This document shows positions 1-5,317 of a stretch of DNA of 11,034 bases, piece by piece (positions within the stretch are counted from its first letter, which is position 1; each line of letters starts with the position of its first letter). The DNA lies in assembly GCA_036258195.1 (NCBI GenBank), contig DATAED010000084.1, forward strand, positions 1 to 11,034, written 5' to 3'. Position numbers and translations under genes: made by a program. The notes under the pieces were generated by a model that did not search any database, had not been told where the DNA came from, and saw nothing but the letters and a program-made list of their open reading frames with translations. This DNA is from JAKAIY01 sp036258195 (GTDB taxonomy: Bacteria > Chloroflexota > Ktedonobacteria > Ktedonobacterales > JADMIN01).

Positions 1-285
1 AAAGGCGGCGCTGAGTTGATCCGCTGTGCCAATGACGCGCACATTCAGCGGGTCGCTCGGGCTGCCATCGCGCGCGAAGTTGGTGGGCGGGATGACCTCG
101 GCTGGCGAGACGGAGGCGCGTCGCCCGGCGCGGCCAGCCCACCACAGGCGCGCGGAGACGCTGCCCACGATGATGAGCAGGCTCAGCAGCGCCACGAGGA
201 GCACTAGCGCCGCGATGACCAGCGCCTGCTCGCCCGCCGTCAGCCCCAGAAAGAGCGAGATGAGGTCGCTGACCTGCACACCCAT
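1..285 (-). CDS. Membrane protein with probable LssY C-terminal domain (partial, 3' end off window)
   Basis: The first 95 codons are present and the gene runs off the left edge. The N-terminus (about residues 5-46) holds one long hydrophobic stretch with the core EQALVIAALVLLVALLSLL, consistent with a signal anchor. A basic WWAGRAGRR segment follows, so the rest is probably cytoplasmic. The last visible residues, DPLNVRVIGTADQLSAAF, resemble the opening strand and helix of the LssY C-terminal domain (typically D-P-hN-hhhhG-s...hhxAh). The biochemical role of that domain is unknown. The ATG at 285 is chosen because an in-frame TAG lies 15 bases upstream, no other start codon intervenes, and GGGGAGA sits 9 bases before it. 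The membrane segment and start are seen directly. The family call rests on about 18 residues and is tentative. Confidence 0.6.
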   Translation of the reverse strand, partial: MGVQVSDLISLFLGLTAGEQALVIAALVLLVALLSLLIIVGSVSARLWWAGRAGRRASVSPAEVIPPTNFARDGSPSDPLNVRVIGTADQLSAAF

Positions 286-343
286 CGCCTGTCGTCTCCC
301 CTACTCTCGCCAGCGCTGCACTGCGCGGCGGCCACCGCGAGCA

Positions 344-349
344 AGTATA
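344..349 (-). promoter_or_regulatory. Possible -10 box (TATACT) for the 1-285 gene
   Basis: TATACT on the minus strand lies about 59 bases before the ATG at 285, which fits a 50-base leader. No good -35 hexamer is seen 16-18 bases upstream, so this is a weak call. Confidence 0.25.
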
Positions 350-379
350 CATTACGCGCCTGGCGCCTGGGGAGCGGCC

Positions 380-456
380 CAGTCCGCGCAGGCGGCAGGC
401 GGAGCCGAGCTTCGCGGCCCCGCAGGGCCTCCCAGGCGCGGTTTCAACCGCCAGCC
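380..456. repeat. Dispersed repeat family I, copy 1
   Basis: This 77-bp element matches 3108-3185 in the same orientation. The left block (AGTCCGCGCAGGCGGCAGGC onward, ending GAGCTTCGC) and the right block (CCTCCCAGGCGCGGTTTCAA through CCAGCC) are almost identical. The middle differs but keeps a small hairpin: GGCCC-CGCA-GGGCC here, GCTGC-GGC-GCAGC in copy 2. The right end carries a second hairpin, GCGGT-TTCA-ACCGC. It begins 7 bases after the phosphatase stop codon, so its hairpins may also end that transcript. The look is that of REP-like intergenic elements common in Chloroflexota and similar genomes. That comparison comes from general knowledge, not a search. Confidence 0.8.
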
Positions 457-462
457 CGCCTG

Positions 463-2931
463 CTACGCGCCCTCTGGTGGCGAATCCTGCGGGCCGGCGA
501 CCATGCGCATGCCGGGCTGGGCGTCTTGCAGCATGCCCTCGCGCATGCGCGCCACCACCACGCCGATGTTGTCCTCGCCACCGTTGGCGTTGGCCTCGCG
601 GGCCAGCAGCTCCACCGCCTGGCGTGGATTGGCCGCGCCGCGCAGAATGTTGGCGATCTGCGGGTCGCGCACCATCTCCCACAGGCCATCGCTGCACAGC
701 AGCAGCTTGTCGCCCGCCTGTAGCTCCTCCTCGAAGGTGTCGATCTCCAGCTCAGCCTCCTCGCCGCCCAGGCTGCGATAGATCTGGTTGCGGCGCGGGT
801 GGATGTAGATATCCTCTGGCCGGATGACTCCCGACGCCACCAGCGTCGCCACCACCGAGTGATCGCGTGTGATCTGGCGCAGTCCGGTGTCGGGATTGAG
901 CAGGTACGTGCGACTGTCGCCGACGTTGACGATATAGGCGTGGTCATCCACCACCAGCGCTGCCGTGATCGTCGTGCCCATGTCGCTGTTCTGCTCTTTG
1001 TTGCGCCGCTGCAACTCCTGATGCGCCAGCCGCACGCCCTCCACCAGCAATTGTCCGAGCGATGAGCGGTCGAAGGGCTGCGATGAGTTGAGCGTGTGCG
1101 CCACCGTGCGCGCCACCGTCTCGATGGTGAGACGGCTGGCGAGCTGGCCATTCAGGTGGCCGCCCATGCCATCGGCCACGATGAAGAGGCCGTAGGGCTG
1201 CATCCGCCCCACATCGGCGCGCACGCCTTCCAGCGCAAAGATGTTGTCCTGGTTCGGCTCGCTGAAGCGCTTGATGCCCGGATCGATCATGCCGGCGCTC
1301 TGCGCGGTGAGGATGGAGGTCTTGCGCGGGGCGGTTGTGCGGCGTGGCGCCACCGGTATGTGCGCAGTGGCCAGATCGGAGATGGAGGGCGCGCCTGTCG
1401 GCGAGCCAGCCATCGCGCCAGCGGCGGCCAGCGCGTTCTGCAGCTCGATGCTGGAGATCGGGCGGGTTGGCTCATCGTCCTCTGGCACCGCGTCGAGCGG
1501 CATATCCGGCGGCAGCAGGTTCAGCTGCGCCTCCTCCGGCGGGATGAGCGCCTGCGCGGGCTTGCGCGCCCGCCGCCGGGTCAGCGCCAGGATCGCCACG
1601 AGCAGTAGCGCCAGCAGCAGCGCGCCCGCCACGATCAGGATCATTATCAGCTTGCCTGGGCTGGTTCCGGGAACGCCCTGCCCGCCAGGATTGGAGCCGC
1701 TGCCACCGCTGGGATTGGTCAGCGCGGGGATGTCGCCGGAGTTGCTGGCCGCCGCGCTGGCGAAAGGCTGCACGCCGCCGAAATCCGTATAGCCGCTGGC
1801 CAGCGCGCTGAAGGCGGTTCGCGCGGCGGAGTATTGCGGCGGCGAGGCGTAGAAGGCGTCCAGCCCCTGCTTCCAGTAGGTCATCAGGCGCCCGGACTTG
1901 CCCGTCACTCCGCCGATGGCGCGCTGCAGATCGCTCGCGCTGTAGAGGATGTGATTGCCCCGGCTGTCGGCCCCCACCATGCCGATCAGCCGCCCGTTGC
2001 CATCCACCTCGACCGCGCCGAGCGAGAGCTGCGCGGCGGTCTGCTGCTGCTGCGCTGAAGTGGTCGCCGTGGGGCTGGCTGCGCTGGCGGTTCCCGTCGC
2101 CGTTCCCGTCGCGGCGCTGGTAGCTGTGGCGGCGGGCTGGTCGGCCCCCGCGAACGCCTGCGTAGCGGGCAGCGCCACCGGATAGAGCGTCGCATTGAGT
2201 TGATCGGGCGTCAGCGCGGAGGCGTTGAGCAGCGCGCCGGTCGAGCCGGTCAGATCGATCAGCGTGTTCTGCGTGGGATCAGGCGGCGCGTCGGAGGGCT
2301 GCGGCGTTTCGAGCGTGGGCAGGTCATGGTTGGGCGAGCCATTCTGCAGGGCCAGCGGCAGCGCCAGCAATTGCGGGCCAGCGGGCGCGCCCGTCGTGCG
2401 AATCTGGCCAGGGTCGATGCTATACGTGACGCTGCCCTGCTGCTGCGCGCCGATGCCCGTGTAGGCCACGTTCAGATCGACCTGGATGCGGATCAGCCCC
2501 CAGTTGGCGGCCTGCCCGTTGAACTGCTCGAAGGCAGTCTGCACGCCCTGGCAGGGTGTAATGGGGTTGACGAGCGCCGTCGGCAGCAGCATATAGCTGT
2601 AGGAGTTGAGATTGGCGCCTGTCGTGCCGATCAGCGCGGCGTCGCCGATGCAGGGGCTGAGCACCGGGATCGGGCCAGAGGTGGTCGTCTTGCCGTAATA
2701 GTAGGTCAGCACACGCGCCACCGCGACGCGCGCATAGGCCACCGCCTCAGTGGGGCGGGTCGCCTGCGGAGTGGCCTGCCGTGCGGTCTGCGCGTTGGCG
2801 AGCGCCGTCGTGGCGCCTAGCGTGGCGAGCAGCGTCAGCAGCAGCGCGGCGAGCGAGGCCAGCGCTGCTCTACGCACGCTCCCGCGCCCCAGCCTGGTCG
2901 CCCGCTGCGATGTCAGCGCATCCCCCGTCAT
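463..2931 (-). CDS. Receptor-like PP2C-family Ser/Thr phosphatase with signal peptide, ectodomain and one TM helix
   Basis: 822 residues. A signal sequence lies at about 20-46 (ALASLAALLLTLLATLGA core). An extracellular region of about 380 residues follows. It has two cysteines (94, 127), an Ala/Thr/Ser/Gln-rich low-complexity linker (about 262-298) and a Gly/Ser/Pro-rich stalk (about 401-427). One TM helix sits at about 428-451, followed by the RRRARK stop-transfer. The C-terminal 545-800 is a complete PPM/PP2C domain. R555 lies in the phosphate-binding position, and the metal-binding aspartates are D562 (NQD), D587 (DGMGG), D748 (CSDGL) and D787 (EDN); GDSR is also present. It should remove phosphate from Ser/Thr residues inside the cell, probably opposing Hanks-type kinases, none of which is encoded here. 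The ATG has GGGAGG 9 bases upstream. Parts of the ectodomain resemble a degenerate trypsin/HtrA-like fold, which is an inference. The phosphatase call is firm; the ligand and partners are unknown. Confidence 0.93.
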   Translation of the reverse strand: MTGDALTSQRATRLGRGSVRRAALASLAALLLTLLATLGATTALANAQTARQATPQATRPTEAVAYARVAVARVLTYYYGKTTTSGPIPVLSPCIGDAALIGTTGANLNSYSYMLLPTALVNPITPCQGVQTAFEQFNGQAANWGLIRIQVDLNVAYTGIGAQQQGSVTYSIDPGQIRTTGAPAGPQLLALPLALQNGSPNHDLPTLETPQPSDAPPDPTQNTLIDLTGSTGALLNASALTPDQLNATLYPVALPATQAFAGADQPAATATSAATGTATGTASAASPTATTSAQQQQTAAQLSLGAVEVDGNGRLIGMVGADSRGNHILYSASDLQRAIGGVTGKSGRLMTYWKQGLDAFYASPPQYSAARTAFSALASGYTDFGGVQPFASAAASNSGDIPALTNPSGGSGSNPGGQGVPGTSPGKLIMILIVAGALLLALLLVAILALTRRRARKPAQALIPPEEAQLNLLPPDMPLDAVPEDDEPTRPISSIELQNALAAAGAMAGSPTGAPSISDLATAHIPVAPRRTTAPRKTSILTAQSAGMIDPGIKRFSEPNQDNIFALEGVRADVGRMQPYGLFIVADGMGGHLNGQLASRLTIETVARTVAHTLNSSQPFDRSSLGQLLVEGVRLAHQELQRRNKEQNSDMGTTITAALVVDDHAYIVNVGDSRTYLLNPDTGLRQITRDHSVVATLVASGVIRPEDIYIHPRRNQIYRSLGGEEAELEIDTFEEELQAGDKLLLCSDGLWEMVRDPQIANILRGAANPRQAVELLAREANANGGEDNIGVVVARMREGMLQDAQPGMRMVAGPQDSPPEGA

Positions 2932-3015
2932 GCCTCGTGGCCTCCCGCATGTACAGCGATTCAGATCAGATAAGGGTCAAGGGTTGAGAGTTGAGATAGG
3001 CGTGTGGCGCGCGGA

Positions 3016-3066
3016 ACCTCTCCCTCAGCCCCCTCCCCTGCGAGGGAGGGGGAACCCAGGCCAGGC
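3016..3066 (+). repeat. Dispersed repeat family II, copy A (GC-rich hairpin plus conserved tail)
   Basis: The 51-bp element contains a perfect 9-bp stem, CCCCCTCCC (3029-3037) with GGGAGGGGG (3044-3052), and the loop CTGCGA. The tail AACCCAGGCCAGGC follows. It matches the reverse complement of 10880-10932, including the CTCTCCC start, the CTGCGAGGG loop region and the whole tail. It lies upstream of the phosphatase and could insulate or terminate transcripts entering from either side. Confidence 0.75.
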
Positions 3067-3107
3067 GATGTGCGCGTGGCAAGGCATGCCCACTGGCAGG
3101 CGTCTCT

Positions 3108-3185
3108 CAGTCTGCGCAGGCGGCAGGCGGAGCCGAGCTTCGCTGCGGCGCAGCCGCCTCCCAGGCGCGGTTTCAACCGCCAGCC
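3108..3185. repeat. Dispersed repeat family I, copy 2
   Basis: This 78-bp direct copy of 380-456 has the conserved left and right blocks and a different middle hairpin, GCTGC-GGC-GCAGC. An outer AGGCGG/CCGCCT pairing is possible here. It lies about 180 bp upstream of the phosphatase start, so the phosphatase gene sits between two same-orientation copies. Confidence 0.8.
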
Positions 3186-3322
3186 GCGTCTCTCCCCACA
3201 AGTGTAACGCGCCAGCGGCCCATTTGGGGGACAGGCGCGCTTGCTGGCCTAGTGCGCAGCGTCGTAAGGAGCGAGCCGCTTGACCGCTTGAGCCGCCTGC
3301 CTGCTGATTCGTCCCAGCGCGC

Positions 3323-3352
3323 TTGACGTGGGCGCTACGCCGGTTCTATACT
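3323..3352 (+). promoter_or_regulatory. Strong sigma70-type promoter for tRNA-Pro
   Basis: TTGACG (3323-3328) and TATACT (3347-3352) are separated by 18 bp, each one base from consensus. The predicted transcription start, near 3359, is about 24 bases before the mature tRNA 5' end. Confidence 0.8.
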
Positions 3353-3360
3353 GAGTTGGT

Positions 3361-3380
3361 GTGGGTTCGCATGAATCCAC
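3361..3380 (+). other. Hairpin in the tRNA 5' leader
   Basis: GTGGGTTC (3361-3368) pairs with GAATCCAC (3373-3380) around a GCAT loop: 8 bp including one G-U pair. It fills almost the whole predicted leader and ends 2 bases before the tRNA. It may hold the precursor 5' end clear of the acceptor stem or help RNase P processing; this role is inferred. Confidence 0.55.
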
Positions 3381-3382
3381 GA

Positions 3383-3456
3383 CGGGGTGTAGCGCAGTTG
3401 GTCAGCGCGCATGGTTTGGGACCATGAGGTCGCCGGTTCGAATCCGGCCACCCCGA
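3383..3456 (+). tRNA. tRNA-Pro(TGG)
   Basis: A complete cloverleaf. The acceptor CGGGGTG pairs with CACCCCG over 7 bp, the D stem is GCGC/GCGC, the anticodon stem CATGG/CCATG, and the T arm GCCGG-TTCGAAT-CCGGC. The anticodon loop TTTGGGA gives the anticodon TGG (reads CCA and probably other CCN codons). The C1-G72 pair, A73 and G37 are the bacterial tRNA-Pro identity features. The 3' CCA is not encoded (CCG follows A73), so it must be added enzymatically. Confidence 0.97.
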
Positions 3457-3756
3457 CCGCATAGCGCCGCAAGGGTTTTTCATCATTCTGGCGCTAGTGT
3501 TCCGCCGTGTTGGGCGGCCTTCCCCTGTCGCACGCCTCGGACGTCTGGCTCGCCAGCCATCAGCAGGATGTGGAACGCAGCATGCGTGTGAGCGCATGGC
3601 CAGGGAAACGCCGCTATCGCTGCGGAGTTGGAGGAACAATACCGTCAATGGACGCTGGCTCAAGTAGTCAACCAAGCATCATCTTTCGAGACATCGCGTC
3701 TGCGCGTTCGGTCGTCATCCGCCTGAGATAGCCCCTCCCCGATTCCCCGGACTGGT
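3457..3756. other. Region between tRNA and transporter leader, no convincing gene
   Basis: Just after the tRNA, a 7-bp inverted repeat TAGCGCC (3462-3468) / GGCGCTA (3490-3496) surrounds a TTTTT run (3476-3480), which may mark the tRNA transcript end. The rest has open frames without SD sites. A startless frame at 3592-3726 reads locally like protein (AELEEQYRQWTLAQVVNQAS) and may be a gene remnant. No clear promoter for the metal operon could be picked out. Confidence 0.5.
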
Positions 3757-3828
3757 GAGGCGCTCCCGCCAGGCCCGACGCCACTGCGCGTCGGCGCCTG
3801 TCTCCATGAAGGGAGCCGCCTCATGGAG
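3757..3828 (+). promoter_or_regulatory. Structured leader pairing the SD of the transporter gene (candidate cis-regulatory RNA)
   Basis: P1: GAGGCGCTCCC (3757-3767) pairs with GGGAGCCGCCTC (3811-3822), 11 bp with C3816 bulged. It extends by T3756-A3823 and a G-U pair into the start codon. P2 inside it: CAGGC+CCGACGC (3770-3781) pairs with GCGTCGG-C-GCCTG (3788-3800), 12 bp with C3795 bulged and the loop CACTGC. The SD (AGGGAG, 3810-3815) is in the 3' strand of P1, so this fold would block initiation. A competing perfect 8-bp hairpin CTCCATGA (3802-3809) / TCATGGAG (3821-3828) breaks P1 and leaves the SD in its loop. GGTGAGGCgCTCC resembles the 5' block of the M-box Mg2+ riboswitch, but the rest of the M-box is not recognisable. 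The pairings are seen; metal sensing is inference. Confidence 0.55.
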
Positions 3829-5268
3829 CAGAAGATTTCACCTGGCGTGCGCGGCCTGACTGGCCCGCTGACCGGGTCGTTGTCTGGCCCCGCGCTCTTG
3901 GCGCAGCGCGCCATCAAGCCGATCAAGCCCATCATGCGCCCCGTCATGCGCGGCGGCCCGACGCTGGCCAAGCGCTGGCGCGCATTCCGCAAAAGCCCCG
4001 TCCTCCGCCCCTTCATCCGCCCGCTCACCGCGCTCAGCTTTCTGGGGCCGGGGTTGATCGCCGCCAACGCCGGCAACGACGCCGGTGGCATCACCACCTA
4101 CGCCGCTGTGGGCGCGCAATATGGTTATGGCCTGCTGTGGATGCTCATCCCCATCACCATCAGCATGGCCGTCATCCAGGAGATGTGCGCGCGCATGGGC
4201 GCCGCCACCAACAAGGGCCTCTCTGATCTCATTCGCGAGCGGTTTGGCGTGCGGGGCGCCGCCTTCGCCGTGCTCACCCTCTTCATCGCCAATGCGCTGC
4301 TGACCATCTCAGAGTTCGCGGGCATCGCCGCCGCCGCTGACCTGCTGGGCATCCCCCGGCTGATCGTGATTCCGCTGGTGGTGATTGGCCTGTGGATGCT
4401 GATCACGCGCGGCTCGTACAGTCGCGCCGAGAAGATTTTCCTCTTCATGACGCTGGCCTTCTTCGCGTATCCCATCGCAGCCTTCATGGCGCGGCCCGAC
4501 TGGGGCCAGGTGGTCCTGCAGGTCGTGCATCCCACCGCGCACATCACCAATGCCTATATCCTGCTGTTCGTCGGCACGGTCGGCACCACCATCACGCCCT
4601 ATATGCAGCTCTTCATTCAGTCGAGTGTGGCGGAGAAGCGCATCCCGCTGGAGAAGTATCCACAGGAGCGCACCGACGCCTACACCGGCGCGATCTTTGG
4701 CGACATCATCTCGGCGTTCATCATCATCGCTACGGGCGCGACGGTCTTTGTCGCCAGCCACGGCGTGGGCGTGCAGCTCCAGTCGGCAGAGCAGGCGGCG
4801 CAGGCGCTCACGCCATTTCTGGGCCAATACGCCACCATCATCTTTGCCATCGGGCTGATCGGCGCGTCGGTGCTGGCGGCGGCGGTCGTGCCGCTGACGA
4901 CGGCCTACAACGTCTGCGAGTCGTTCGGCTTCGAGCGCGGCGTTTCGATGTCGTTCCGCCAGGCGCCCATCTTTCACGGACTCTTCATGGGCCTGCTGAT
5001 CGCGGGCGCGCTGATCGCGCTGCTGATCCCTGCCAGCATGCTCGTCTCGCTGATCATCGTGGCGCAGGTCATCAACGGCGTGCTGCTGCCGATTCTGCTG
5101 GTCTACATCGTGCTGCTGGTCAATGACCGCAACATCATGGGCGACATGGCGAACGGGCGCATCAACAACGCCATCGCCTACACCACAGTCGTGCTGCTCA
5201 GCGCGCTCTCGCTCATCATGATCATCAGCGTCGTGCTGCCGCTCTTCGGCGTGCCATTCCTGAGTTGA
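3823..5268 (+). CDS. Nramp-superfamily divalent metal transporter, non-canonical (probable Mg2+/hard-cation type)
   Basis: 481 residues with about 11 predicted TM helices between 68 and 478, preceded by a 65-residue basic, Ile-Lys-Pro-rich cytoplasmic tail. The start of TM1, LGPGLIAANAGNDAGGITTY (74-93), aligns with the Nramp TM1 motif, but DPGN reads DAGG (86-89): Asp kept, Asn replaced by Gly. In TM6 the usual GATVMPH reads GTTITPY (254-260), so the soft-metal-binding Met is Thr258 and the His is Tyr260. Canonical Nramps (MntH) import Mn2+/Fe2+ with protons. Loss of the Met is a feature of Nramp-related Mg2+ transporters, and the MgtE-like gene 49 bases downstream supports that reading. The ATG has AGGGAG 7 bases upstream, inside the leader hairpin. 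The family is firm; the substrate is inferred. Confidence 0.92.
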   Translation: MEQKISPGVRGLTGPLTGSLSGPALLAQRAIKPIKPIMRPVMRGGPTLAKRWRAFRKSPVLRPFIRPLTALSFLGPGLIAANAGNDAGGITTYAAVGAQYGYGLLWMLIPITISMAVIQEMCARMGAATNKGLSDLIRERFGVRGAAFAVLTLFIANALLTISEFAGIAAAADLLGIPRLIVIPLVVIGLWMLITRGSYSRAEKIFLFMTLAFFAYPIAAFMARPDWGQVVLQVVHPTAHITNAYILLFVGTVGTTITPYMQLFIQSSVAEKRIPLEKYPQERTDAYTGAIFGDIISAFIIIATGATVFVASHGVGVQLQSAEQAAQALTPFLGQYATIIFAIGLIGASVLAAAVVPLTTAYNVCESFGFERGVSMSFRQAPIFHGLFMGLLIAGALIALLIPASMLVSLIIVAQVINGVLLPILLVYIVLLVNDRNIMGDMANGRINNAIAYTTVVLLSALSLIMIISVVLPLFGVPFLS

Positions 5269-5317
5269 GCCAGCCCAGAATCTATCTTCCTTCCCAGCCA
5301 GAGAAAGGAGCGCCGCC

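Larger units (their letters stand above)
2932..3382. other. Intergenic region between phosphatase and tRNA-Pro
   Basis: No convincing gene is seen on either strand. The stretch holds repeat family II (3016-3066), repeat family I copy 2 (3108-3185), and the tRNA promoter and leader hairpin (3323-3380). The phosphatase promoter should lie near its left end. A minus-strand TTGACC occurs at about 2972-2977, but no good -10 box follows it at the usual spacing. Confidence 0.6.

Noticed and set aside
26..781. Long plus-strand open frame opposite the LssY-like and phosphatase genes
   Set aside because: It runs antisense through two supported genes and the repeat between them; its length reflects high GC.
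380..3185. CRISPR array or composite transposon
   Set aside because: Only two copies 2.7 kb apart, no regular spacers and no transposase between them.
3346..3675. Minus-strand open frame of 109 codons with PDSNRRPHGPKPCALTNCA
   Set aside because: It is the reverse translation of the tRNA-Pro gene, a well-known source of false protein predictions, and it has no SD.
3592..3726. Open frame reading AELEEQYRQWTLAQVVNQAS
   Set aside because: It looks protein-like locally but has no start codon or SD, is preceded by a stop and matches no family I recognise. At most a remnant.
3507..3731. Plus-strand 74-codon open frame before the metal operon
   Set aside because: No SD, mixed composition and no recognisable domain; it competes with the startless frame in the same place.
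3757..3822. True M-box (Mg2+) riboswitch
   Set aside because: Only a short GGTGAGGC-CTCC block and a GACGCCA string recall it. The long conserved remainder is missing and the element is too short.
3806..3859. Upstream overlapping short frame starting ATGAAGGGAGCC
   Set aside because: It could be a leader peptide overlapping the transporter start, but it has no SD before its ATG.
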